A stretch of 64,000 bases of DNA, taken from contig CM028896.1 of the NCBI GenBank assembly GCA_016801885.1, positions 3,224,001 through 3,288,000 on the forward strand, written 5' to 3'. The position numbers and the translations under genes were made by a program. The stretch is from Toxotes chatareus. Its lineage: Eukaryota > Chordata > Actinopteri > Toxotidae. The first letter of the stretch is position 1. The number at the start of each line of letters is the position of its first letter. Below the pieces are notes generated by a model, which saw only the letters and a program-made list of their open reading frames with translations, had not been told where the DNA came from and made no database searches. This document shows positions 13,336 to 25,625 of this stretch, piece after piece.

Positions 13336-16300
13336 TTCATGCGACTGTGTCAGTAGCTGCTATCTGTCAGAAACATTGTCTGTAGGCCTACTGCTATTGC
13401 TTACAGACTCAAGGAGGATTCTTATGCTTCCCATATTTCAAGTGAAACCCACTAATGATGATGTTTCCAAAATATTTCAGTAAGCTATGTCAACTTCCGC
13501 TGACATGCTATCTAGCTAGCAAGTGATTAGCCCTAAAATAGATTTGGGAATCTTTTCTTTCAAAGCATCCTCCATCTCCCAACATCACAATAATTTGCCA
13601 GTCCTCTGAAACAAGATTCAGGAGGTAAGATCCTAAAATAAAGATGAGCAAGAGATCAGTCAAATGTAAATAAGTGACAAAAACAGCAGCTAAAGTTAGC
13701 TTCGTAGAGTTAGCTTGCTAACTTTTTTCAAATAAAAGAGAGAACATTTTGACAACTTCTACTGTAGTTAAGGCTGTTGGCTTAGTTTGGTACCAGCCAT
13801 CTTAGCCTTTTGACAACACAGCCACCTCTTTAATTCAACAACTGTCAAGTCGGGCTGCATGCAGTCAGTGCAGCTCCATTTATTTGTGTCTTGTCAAGAA
13901 ACACCAGTGCCACCATCCTTTTTGAACTGACAGGAACAGACGATGACATATGCATGCACGTCACTATGGGACGGTTCCAGGGATACGGAGCAACTAGATG
14001 ACATCAAAAAGTATTTCTGAACCCTTGCCATTTGGTGCTCATTTGGGCGATAAGCAGAATTTCCCCTTTCTCTGTGAAGACTCTCTCTCGGTCCCTGGAG
14101 TAACTCAACCCCCTTTTTTTCCTTCTTCATTCTTGTTGTCCTTATTAGAGTCTTAACTTGGGGCTAATCACCACTTAAGATTCATCAAAGGGAGTAAAAA
14201 ATGATCAGTGACTGGTGGACTGCAGAACATGAAAGCGTTTCTGACACCAATTACAACACAAAGTTAACAGAAAATGCTCCCTCTGCATTTTGGACATGAT
14301 CTATTATAGTTCCTATAAGAAAAGGCAATAAATCAGGAGTGTAGTAACACTCTGACCAAACAACTAATCTCAGATATCCACTGGACTGAACTGCTATCAA
14401 CAAATTACTGACACAGGCGCCTTTTTGGCATGCCACACCAGCATTACAGGTGAAATGACAGTAGCTCCCCAGCCGTTCTGCACCACATTGCAGGAACCTG
14501 CTTTCATTTTGAGTGACATAACCCCCCGCATCACCCACCATCCCCCACTACACACGTGTGTGCACGCACACATACATACACACCCTTTAGACCATCTCAT
14601 AACCCATGCCCCTTTTGCCATTTCTCATTCCATTAAACCCTGAATTATTCAAAGCAGATGAAATTGATTTCTTGATAGTTTAATCGCAAATCAAAGCCGA
14701 ACTTTGGGCCCTGTTCATTCCCTTAGGGCAATTTTTGACAATCAAATATTCATGGAGAAATGAAATGTTAGCAGATCATTTCTGCTTCTGGCTGATTAAG
14801 CAGACACAATGAAATTCAGATGGAGAAAAGAAGGAGGCATGGAATTAACTTACGCCAATATGCCATGGAAAAATTGAAAGTGAGATAAGATTTACAGACT
14901 TGATTCTATGATCCAGGAAAAGCCCCTATATAGAGAGCTTGCCCTTTTTTGTCATACCAAGTCCATTTGCTGCATAGTGTAACACACAATTAATAAAACC
15001 TGCACTAAACTTTGTTTACAATGTGTCCTAATGCTTTTATTTACAAGACAGCTGGTATAAGTTTCTATGAATCACAGTGTTTAAAAATTATACAAGCACC
15101 CCATGTATTATATTCCCAAGTTGATAATAAAGTAATAACTGATAAACAGCAAATATTCAGCAAATTGTCAGTTGACTGGTGCATCCCTCAAGAGTAACCC
15201 AAATCCCTGACCTCCGGTTAACCCCAATCTGACCCCATTCCTATCCCCAGCTCCCAGATTTAATCACATAAAACTCAGAACTTAATACATTATTCAGTAT
15301 AATCTGTTTGGTATCAACACAAAGCTATTCAAATAAAGATGAGCATCATCAGAAATGAGAAAGACTCTGTGCTCCTTCATAATATTTCCAAGATAGAAAG
15401 TTCAAAGCATATTTTGTGTTTAACAAAAAGTAAAAAATAGTACAAAACTGAGTTTTCTCAAGCAAAAAAAAAAAGGAAAATGTTCCACAATTGGGTAAAC
15501 TAATTATTATTAAACCAGTGTTGTGCTCTATACCAAAACGTCTCTGGGGAAATTACTTAATATTTATTTATTTCAGAATAGTTTTACATTTTGAAAAATA
15601 AGTTTCTTGCTAAGAGCCAGATGAGAAAATCAATACCACTCTCACGTATAGTAATCTATATTGTAATTCTGAACCACCAGCAGCCAATTAGCTTAGTAAG
15701 TGACAGTAAAAAAAACTAAAACTACAAAAATTACAGAAAAGGACCTAATTACAACTAGTTAACTCCAATCACTGATGAAGGCCATGAGATGTTTTGAAAG
15801 TCTAAACATGAGGGTTACATGAGGGTTTGGCAAAAGGGCGGCAAAGTCAAAAGGTCGTACCAACAAGTTAAGCACCGCTTTGCTGGAAATTAACTTTTTT
15901 TTACATTAAAGTTGGTGAAGTAACATTGCACTTTCTAATCTCAGATTTCACTTCCTTATCAATCCATATGTGTGTTTTCCAAAACCAGACACAGAGGTGG
16001 TTTTAATATGCCTCATCCTTTGATGGCAGTGAGTGCAGATGTTCACAGTTAATTTGTTTGGATTTAGCGGATATGAAGGCGGCCACAACAAAGGATCTTT
16101 ATTTTTTTTTCTAGAAAATAACAGTGTTATCTTATAAAAACACTCCTCTAGGTCAAAAACACTGTCTGCAGTTCATCATTTAATAACTTTTTTTAGATTA
16201 AAAAAAAAAAATCTTATTCTGAATAAGAGTATTCAGAATTTGACATGTAACATAAATAAATGTATTTTGAAAAGTTCGTTTTTCTTCCTGGGTAGTCCTC

Positions 16301-16602
16301 TTAATAATATAGATCAGTTGGTGATTGCTAAGATACATGTTTCATCTTGACATACTATCATTTCTTTAAATCATTTAACTACTACATTATAATACTATTT
16401 TAGCATCATCACCACTCTTTAAAGGAAATGCAAGAATTCATTTTTTTTCCCTGCTCATCCAAAGAATGAATTACCTGTCCATTACCAAACAAAAGGAGTC
16501 TAGATATGATTGGAATTCACCTCAGAGATGTGATTCTTGGATGATTAAAGTCCATTTGAGATCTCTGGCACTGAATCATAATTCAGTAGGTTTCAGGATG
16601 TG

Positions 16603-16621
16603 TTTTTTTTTTTTTTTTTTT
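16603..16621. repeat. 19-bp poly(T) tract
   Basis: Uninterrupted run of T on the plus strand. It is not linked to an identified retroposon tail. Confidence 0.95.
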
Positions 16622-18437
16622 CAGGTGTAAAGAGAAAATGAGAGAGAGTGATAGAGGTGATGAACGAGGGTACAAAGAATAAAAGGGGGAGATCAAACGG
16701 CATCACAGGGAATGAGGAAGTAAGGAAGAATTTTTAATACAGTTCTGCCAGCCTGCTTGGCTAATTCACTCACCATCTTTTTCAGCTGAAAGCAGCACGT
16801 ATACGACTGCATCTTTTCAAGGCGAAGGATGACTTACTCACACTGACATGGAGAGTAGCAACATCAGATATATTAGTTCAACAGATTGCATTACTGCTCA
16901 GAACATACTATGTACCCAGCTGCTTACATCTCTCTGCAGCATGTTTCACGGGGTTGAGGAAGGGTCTGGCTGTGGCCTGTAAAACAGGGAGCGTGCCGTG
17001 AGCCTGCAGTTAAACCCCTAAATCCACAATCGCTATTGAATCTAGGTCAAAGTTCATTTGAAAAGAAGACTGCATTTGAGGCATTTGAATGTATAATGTT
17101 ATTGCACAATTAACTAAATAAAAACATTTTAAAAAGAAAGTTATTTATTGCAGCTTTTTAACATTAGCCAAGTTAGCTGCAGCATTAGTGTTAGTATTGT
17201 GACAACAGTAAGCTAATGTTAGCTTAGCCAGCCAGCATGGTATGTGAGAGACGTACTATGTACTGTATGATGATACTGTGCAATATATATCCTCAGCCCA
17301 GTTTCTTTGAAATCTCTGTCTTGCCTTAGAATTTGGAGCCAGAATCCTTCCAGAATCATTTACAGGGTCAGAAAAACAGCGGGTTGAAACGTAGTTAGAA
17401 TATGTTGCATGCAAAACCTATTAGAAAATGGCGCCTACTTGGCCAAAAAAAAAAGAAAAAAAAAAGGATACAAAGAAGAGAAAAAGTGGGCATTCTTGTA
17501 CTGCACGGCCACTGCACGGGACTGAAAGGGGACGTGAGGTGAGGTGGGGATTGAGCCAGGGTTGACGGGGTTTTGCTACTTTTTGCTATTTACAGTCTAG
17601 AGATGATTGCTGGAATTCTTAGTTTTGAGATGCTGAAATATTGTCCTTTTTTTTGGCGGAAGAGTCACAGAACTCTTGGCTTGATTGTCTTGTTCTTTTT
17701 TTGTGGTAGAAAATGCCTAATTAGAGATAAAGATGTGGTATTTACTTTTTTGTTCATTCTTTGCTTTAGTATTCAAAATCAAGCTATTGTCTTTAATCAC
17801 ATGTATAGTAATATAGTTATTTGTGCATGCAGATACATGCAGTGCACATAACCTCTTGTACTATAAAGCTCCTCAGATTTAACAGTGTTTAATTAACAGC
17901 ATTCACTTTCCTTCGGACTGAGGCTCTGGTAATGTAAGGCCTTTTAATAATGCAGAAATCCACTGGATTGCTACAAGACATGCAATGCCTGTGGGATCGT
18001 GACATACATTACAGGAAATAAGCTATCCCAATTTGCCCTCTCCAAGGTCAACATACTGTATCTTGCAATTGCAAAATGGGTCGCAATGAGCAATAGCACT
18101 TGAGACTTTGCGTTCCTCCTGGTGCTTCATGGGATGAGAGTCCATTATTTACTTGCAATCGTTTGTACCACAAGGGAACTTTCTTTCACACAATAAATAC
18201 TGTATGTGCATTCTCACCGCTTCACTTATGCTCTGTGCAGCAGCAGTGGAGTATGATACAAATGCATTTGAGACCGTGTATTCTACCATAGTGCCGGGGC
18301 TCCATCTCATACTACCTCAGTAGCATATCTGAGACATCCTTCGGGGTGTATAATTTTGCATAATATTAATGTTTTCTGTTTGCTAAATTAATATTTTCTA
18401 ATATTGCACACCCAGTAAAATCAATAGGTCATTAACA

Positions 18438-18480
18438 AGAGAAAAAGAAAAGAAAAGAAAAAGAAAGAAAAAAGAGGAAA
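18438..18480. repeat. A/G-rich low-complexity tract
   Basis: Imperfect tandem units of aaaag and aaag on the plus strand. Confidence 0.9.
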
Positions 18481-21060
18481 CAGAGCACCAATTCTGTTTA
18501 ATCCAGATAATTTCTCAGAATGTAGAAGTGTTTGTGCATCGCCAATGTGCCAGACTACTGCACAAAGTGCAGTAAGTGCCTGGCAGAGGACCTATTCCAG
18601 TTGTTAAAGTTCTCAGCAACATACATCATTTGCTGATATTCTGTTCAAGGTTACAGAAGTGCTTGCGTTTGTGGAAATTATTTCATGAGGCTCTGTCAGG
18701 CTGATTGAGCCAAAGCCAAAGCCACAAACACACCTGTGGGCTACAGGCCAGTGTGGTTGCTCTATTCATAATGTGGAAGGTACAGGGCAGTTTTTATTGT
18801 GCTTATGTTTTGTGTAGGAACTGAATGACACAGAATGAAAAGGAGGCTTTTGTAATTGCTATCACTGATACCCCACTGCCACCAAGTGGAGCTGCAAGAA
18901 ACTGCAAGTGTGCAGTTGGAAACCGGTGGAAGCATACAGTATAATCCATGAATAACTCATGCAGGTAAAGGTGTTTAGTAGGCCATTAGATCTAACATAC
19001 AAGATCAGAAATACATGATAAGTGATGCTGGAAAAGACATATCTATGATTTTGTAAGATCGCTTATAGCAAAGATGGCAAAATGAAAAATAAGTATATAT
19101 ACATTCATGCATGAAACAACCAACAAAAATCAATATCTCTGTATTGAAGATCCACTGGGTACAGTCTACTGCATGTGTGTAAAAACTGATCCTCCCTTCT
19201 CTGTATTTGAAATATCTTCCATCAGGATTAATTTGGATTTAATAGGTGAAAGCCGTAAGGGGTAGTAACTTTCATGTGGATTCACCTGACCGGTCCATTT
19301 CCTCTCCAGCTGTGAAAGCACACCCAACAGAAAATGTTTCGCTAACCACAGATGTTAAGCAAAATGGTCCTGTAGTTTGAAAATTAGAACACATCTGAAA
19401 ATGCGCTCAACTCTATGTTCAACGGGTTGGCCCTAGATGTACTATTTACATCCAAAATCGCTGCTGTTTTTTTTTTTTTGCAGCCTGCAATCTCTTGAAT
19501 TTATCAAGCAAAAATGTTCTCAGCTCAAGACACAGCTCATCAGACCTCGAAGCAGATGAGCAGGCATTAAAGACCAAGTTGAATTTTAATGCCAGCATAG
19601 AAGAAAAAGATGATTTGTGCTTAGAAAAAAAGGTGCATCCTTTCAAAACCAAAGTAAACTCTTCTTTTAATAATAATGTATGTACAGAAGGATCATGCAC
19701 TGCTATTTCAAGATCTGCATCATAACTTCGATGTCAGTTTGCTCAAGTGTCAGTTTCCCAACTCTTCACAGTCACCAGACTTTGCTAAAGGTGGTAATTG
19801 TGCAATGATGTGACTGGGAAATCTACAGGAACTTAGAGATATATCTGAAGTAAGATATGATCACTTAGGAAAAAGATAGATTTTCTTTATTATGAAAGCG
19901 TGTCTCATGTCTCCTATAGTGGTCAGTGGACAGTAATGCTGTAAATGTCAATGGGACTGTACAACATTGACATGTCTCTCACTAAAATTCTATATGTTGG
20001 GTTAAAGGATACTGCTGTTTTCACAAATGAAAACAATGGGGGTGCATTATTAACTGTTGTGTGCAGCACATTACAGCATATCATAGACCATACATTAATA
20101 CCCGCAAACAATTAGACTACATGGGAATTTTATTCCATGCCGCACATATGCACATCCTCACTTTTGCTCTCAAGCGCTGAGCAGCAGTATAGCATGTGAT
20201 AAGATGATACAAATGTACAGAAGAACGCTTATTTCCCCGGTGCACCGGGGGTTACATTCCATACAAACTCATTAACATATGAAAGCTTGTTTCTGGGTTA
20301 CATAAGTCTTTAATGAGTGTCTCTATGGATATTATATGTACCCTTATATTTTATTTCATGTGTTAACATGACAATCATTGACATAATTAACTATAGTTTC
20401 TGAATTCTTCACAGGGTTTGATGTGGGATTTTTATCATATCAGTTTTCTTTGAATCCTTTTTTAATTCATTTTAAAGGGAACACTGGGTGCAGAACGTAT
20501 CTGTCAGATGATCCATCTGCTATCTTCCCTTTGTGCCCCACTGACTATATTTTATATGCACATAATATTTCAGTCATTATGAATCTTCCAACAGTGAAAG
20601 TATTCTGACTCCTGTCAGAAATATTCCATTTGGTACTACTGCCTCATGACTGATACAGTGCTTTTGGTCTCATTCAAAACCCATTTTGGCAATCTTTCAA
20701 CACAAGGCTGTTTGCTCTTTTCCGTGCAAATAAGGAGCTCCTGGTGGAAGGTCACAGATGATGATGTGAAAGGCACGGCCAAGCTAGCAGCAACCTTGTT
20801 AACATTTCAAATGTGTTTGATTCATACAAATTGATTCTACACAAACACGGACATGGTTGGGGTGATGTAAGATTTCCATACTGTGTCTACCTTCAAAGAT
20901 TCACAACATTTTCTGCAAACCTGTCTGCTTTACTTTGTTGTTGCTCATGATGCTATACATACACTACTGTCTGCAGTGCTTTGTATCCAATAGGTGGATG
21001 AGTTTTTTATTAGATAGGCCATTGTAGCAGAAAGTGTCTGGCTATGATTGTGCACGCAAC

Positions 21061-21303
21061 ATGAGGATGATAAAAGAGCTAGATGGGAAACTACTGAACG
21101 AGATTTAGGAAGGCAATCAGCTTGACTCTCTGGATCTGCCTTTAGATCCTGCAGCGACAGCAGTGGAGTGGAACTCGAGTGCGCCAGCTGCTGCCTTGAC
21201 CCACACTGAGGACCCCTGGCAAAAGCTAGGAGTTATACCCATGGCTGTACTCAGCTCAGCTCCATTCTTTCTTGAGTCTTGGACAGCAAGACTCAGTCAG
21301 TAA
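21061..21303 (+). pseudogene. Probable retroelement ORF1 fragment
   Basis: One frame is continuous from ATG 21061 to TAA 21301-21303 except for a single TAG at 21106-21108. Before the stop it reads MRMIKELDGKLLNEI. After it come 64 codons including DSLDLPLDPAATAVEW and EDPWQKLGVIPMAVLSSAPF. The pattern 'PWxxLGxxPxAxLSSxP' resembles, from memory, the ORF1-type proteins of teleost retroelements. Codon content is less AT-rich than the flanks. No reverse transcriptase or LTR is seen nearby, so it would be an isolated scrap. Alternative: an unrecognised exon. Confidence 0.4.
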
Positions 21304-24300
21304 GGGTAACAATGTCAGCAAGCACAGATCAATTTAATATTCCACATCTTGATCTCACTAATCATAAAGAACAAGACAATCAGCTATTGTGGTGAGACAG
21401 AAGTGCAAATCACACCAGTTAATCTAGAGTCCCCTGACCTCATTTAGCTGACAAATGATGTGCTACCATTCACAGTTTGAGCCTGTCTGCTAAATGTAAA
21501 ATCCTATACACAGATCTGTCAGGTTTTCATGTTCGCCAGTTGGCTTTTCATTTTTATGGCACCAAATCATATCATAAGATCTTAGATTTTAGATTTCCTA
21601 CCCTCTGGGGAGACACTGATTTCATTTCATGTCAGTGTGATGTGAAAATCAGCTTCCAAGACTTTCAGACTTAGAACTCGCTTGACATACACACTGTTGT
21701 GTCTCTGTAAATAACGTTGTCACTGTCAAGACTTTTCCTTGTTAGTGAATTCTAGTGCTTGTCAAGGTGCTTGCGCAGAGCATGCCTATTTGATTTTTGC
21801 AGGTAAAGTGTTACACGTTTTAAAAGGTATAAAAGAAAAAAACTTGACAAGTCATTCCTCATATCAAGTGAAAAGCTGAAAAAGCAGTGAAACGAAGGAT
21901 TATGGTCAGGAGTTACTGTACCAAATTCAGGCCAGTTACTACAGTACAATCTAAGGACAAATACAATGTAATAAATATAATAATAACATCATAAATAATA
22001 ACAGGTCTTGGAAAGCATTAATGCTAATGTGAAAAATGCTGCACAGCTGATTAACCAAAGCTCTTTTGGGACAGTAAAAATGCCAAACACCTGTACACAG
22101 GTGCTATGCCATTTACAACATTAACAACACTGCAAAACCAGAAAAAAGCACAAGAAGTATATACTATGCAATAATATCTGCTATTTCAGACCAGGCAGAA
22201 AAGCATAGTTTTGTGAGTTACAGACCTGTTCTTGTGATACAATTATAAAGCGAGAATTGCAAAACTCTATCCAGACATAATCCACTTATCCTGCATCACA
22301 ATATTTATTCAAGGTAGAGAGATTCAAATATCAGAACATGCCTATAGCAGCTATTCAGTGGGACTTGAAAAACAGCAAAGGCCTTTTACCATGTCATTAT
22401 ATGCTGAAAGGCCTTTCGCTGAGGAGAGAGCACGTTTTTTTTTTTCTTCAAATGTACTTTTTATTTTATTATTGTCAGCCATAACTAGAATACTGTAAAG
22501 GTCATACTGCTCATACTATTTTGAAAAAGAAAAAGTTTCATCTGAGTCAATTTGTATTAGAATAGGAACCAGGCAGGGGTATACTCTGTTATTTTTACTG
22601 TTGTAATCGTGGTTGAAACATTGATTTAAAATTGACATACCAGACATAAGAAACTGAGGTAACTAACATAAGTTCTGTTATTCGCAGATGACTTTATGCT
22701 TATCTTAGCAATATTACAACACCCATATCCCAGTCATTATTACATGATCAAAGATCTGACCCCAAATTGGGTTCATGCCTGTTGATGTTTGTGTTTTCAC
22801 AGCCCAATCTTACTGAAGTTACACCTCACTGGATTATTCTTCTGTACTTTGAACCTTTGCTGCTTGGACACTTCATAAAGATGCTCATGCTTTACTCCTG
22901 TACCACTGACATGTCAAGGAGCATTAATTAGGCACATTTTCCTTTTGACAGTTACATAAACACTACAGTGAGCCTGGCCCACACAGTAAAGAGGAGTTCT
23001 CCCTTCTCTTCCCACAGGAGGGTGCTCCTCCCTTATTCCTTCTGGCTGTATAGGGAGTCAGCACAAATGATGATGATGGAGGTCCTGCAGGGTGCTATCT
23101 TCACTCAGCCAAGGGTGGTAATGGGGTTACAGTGTACAATTTGCTGCTCTAACCCTTCAAGCTTACATCAGCCTCTCTCATCGTTCCTCTTAAAAGCGTG
23201 AATCTTAATCGTTCTGCCAGCAGAAATACAGTTTTGGCTTTGAAGATGTTTTTTTTTCCCCCCCCCCAAAGAAATAAAGTTTTGGCTTTGAAGATACTAT
23301 TATTATGGCTACATTTATTTATTTATTTCCCCAGAATGGACTTGAGTCTTAAAATGTGTCTGAGGCATTTCAGATTTAAAAACTTCAAAAGTGTTTTAAG
23401 CAGCATAGCCAACAAATTAGTTTGCAACAGTGTATTTAGGTACTTGGTATTTTTTGGAAAATAAGTCTGCTTAGTATGGAGCAATTATTTGGGCTCAAAA
23501 AGAATAGCAAGTTATGCACAGAATCATCAAATAATTTAAGAAATGTGTGATCAGTTGTGTCTATCATTTTCTATCCATCACTGTCACTGATTGCTACACA
23601 TGGAAAATATAAGAAACCATTTCAAAATCCAACTGTGAGAATTTTTTCTTGTAGTCTCAAATAAGCTTTGTACAAACAACATGAGCAAACCATCAATTAA
23701 AACAGGGAAATCCAAATTGTTGGTTACTGCACACATGCTGCACATTTCTGCACATATAGACTCCCTCCAAATCACTTCCTCTATTTCATATTTAACTCAG
23801 CATGTGGTGCTGCATGCCTGAGAGAATCATGATGTTCAAACAACTGGCCGTCACGATTAAATAATTTAGCAACGCGTTTGTATAAAATGGAATTCAGGGA
23901 TTTTCAGAATGAGAATAAAACTGTTGATGCCCACAAAAGTTTAATAACGGCAACACGCATTTTTATGTTAAATTATGATGTAACAAACCACAGTGACATA
24001 GCCGTAAACACATAACTAGAAATTTGTGAATTCATTCCCTCCAGGTCATTTTGGCTCATAAAGCTCATAAAGGAACACCCATATGAATGTGGGTGTATGT
24101 CATTTGTTGTTGCGCAAGCAACTTTTCAGATACATGTCAAGACTTGAAGCTCAAAGTGTGGTAATCTGTTGTCCTCAAGCATTAGTCCATCATGCAGAGT
24201 TTAACACAGTGCAGACACATGAGGAATGAAGTAAGAAGACAGCCATAAATGCATAGATGTGGGTGACTGAGACTGCCCTCAACTAAAACACGACTGCATA
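21304..24300. other. Intergenic, no gene seen
   Basis: No exon-like frame or mobile-element motif is recognised. Low-complexity pieces include T-runs near 22434-22445 and a T/C run near 23248-23269. A direct repeat of gttttggctttgaagat flanks the latter (23230 and 23279). Confidence 0.4.
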
Positions 24301-24745
24301 GGCTGTCTGTGCAAGCAGCTCATTACGACCCACAGTTACGTTTGATTGTCAGCCGACGTCTGGTAGCTGTAGTAATTTTCATGGGAGCAAAGGAGGACGT
24401 CAGGTGGTGCAGTATAAAGTGCGCCAAAGTCTGTTTAGGGAGGAGGCTGGATGAGCCCACAAAACACAGATCACTGACGCAGCAGACCACTGTTTGTTTC
24501 CTGCTCAAAACCAATAGTCATTGTTTCTTTAAGCCTTGACCATTTCATAACCCTGACTGCATGTTTATGATTGTGACCATGACGATGAAGGTCCTCTAAC
24601 CTTGAGGAAATACTTATTTTAACTCAAACCACAATCTTTCTTAAACCTCACCATGTAGTTTTTGTGCTTAAACCTGACCTAACCTTGACAGAAGCTTAAC
24701 CACGTAGATTGTTGTAACCATGACAACAAAGCTTGGGTGTAGCGG
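24300..24745 (+). repeat. Dispersed teleost repeat (accacaatctttc family)
   Basis: Phrases such as ccatttcataaccctgact, gtgaccatgacgatga, aactcaaaccacaatctttc, tagtttttgtgcttaaacct and cttaaccacgtag are familiar, from memory, as a common perciform interspersed repeat with many near-identical relatives. No protein is expected from it. The frames at 24309-24539 and 24323-24514 are shadows. Boundaries are approximate. Confidence 0.55.
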
Positions 24746-24896
24746 TGCGATTTCAGGAGACACTCCTATGGGGTGTATAAGAGGGCAGGGACAAATTAGC
24801 TAAATGGTAGTTCAAGTTGGAGGACTGGTCGGGGTGGTTACATTGCAGCAAGCTTAGAAGTAAAAGTCTGCACTGCTACATGTGTGCGTCTCACTG

Positions 24897-25624
24897 AATT
24901 CTGTTGTGTCCCCTGTATAATGATCAACTTGTTCAGGCAATTGAAGCCCTGCAGAAAGCCTTTGTTGCTGTCCAGCACTCATTACTTCACCTGAAATTTG
25001 TTCTCAATTCTGACAAGACTAAGCTTATGTTGTTTTCCAATTCTAAGATGCCTCAAATGATCCCCTCAGTGTCCACTCTTGAGGGAAATGAAATAGAGGT
25101 GGTTCATATGTATATATATACTTGGGTGTTTTGACTGATGACTCCCTCACTTTCAAGCCACATGTAGAAAAACTTGTTAACAAGTTAAGACTAAAATTGG
25201 GTTTTTATTTTTGAAAGAAGTTAATAGAAGTAAATACTTACATTTGTGCCTTAATTGCACAGAGAAGTACTGATTCTTATTCTCTTTGTTCACAAGATCA
25301 TTTGTTGCTTTCTGTTCTATATGCTCGGGCTTTTGTCCACTCTGCACCTTAAGCATGGAATAATTTGCAGAAAGACTAGAAACTGAGTTAATTTCTTTTA
25401 GCGCTTTTAAATCCAAATTGAGAGCTCTCGAGGCCAACTCCACAACATGCACTTGTTTTTAATAAACTGTTTGTAAATGTAGTCTCTTTCCTGTTATTTT
25501 GTCTTTGCTCGTGTAACTGTGTTTTGTATTTGTTGCTGGCTATCTTGGCCAGGACTCCCTTGAAAAAGAGGTTCTTAAACTCAATGGGATTTTCCTGGTT
25601 AAATAAAGGTTAAGTTAAAAAAAA
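24897..25624 (+). mobile_element. 5'-truncated non-LTR retrotransposon (LINE), 3' end
   Basis: The copy starts inside the reverse-transcriptase domain. The frame from 24904 reads through LQKAFVAVQHSLLHLKFVLN and SDKTKLMLFSNSK. A frameshifted continuation reads LTDDSLTFKPHVEKLVNKLR. Near 25370-25460 a C-terminal block encodes ISFSAFKSKLRALEANSTT followed by a stop. The 3' UTR ends with ttggccaggactcccttgaa and cctggttaaataaaggttaa, then an A-rich tail at 25617-25625. That ending is typical of a widespread fish LINE clade. The 5' truncation, frameshifts and internal deletion mean it is dead. The plus strand is coding. Confidence 0.8.
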
Positions 25625-25625
25625 A

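Larger units (their letters stand above)
13336..21060. other. Large intergenic stretch, no gene seen
   Basis: About 7.7 kb without a recognisable exon. It holds a CA-rich microsatellite near 14549-14583, a 19-bp T-run at 16603-16621, an A/G-rich low-complexity tract near 18438-18480, and A-runs near 15467 and 17440-17465. Segments 14650-14850 and 16480-16600 look compositionally even and free of simple repeats and might be conserved non-coding elements. That is only an impression. Confidence 0.4.
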
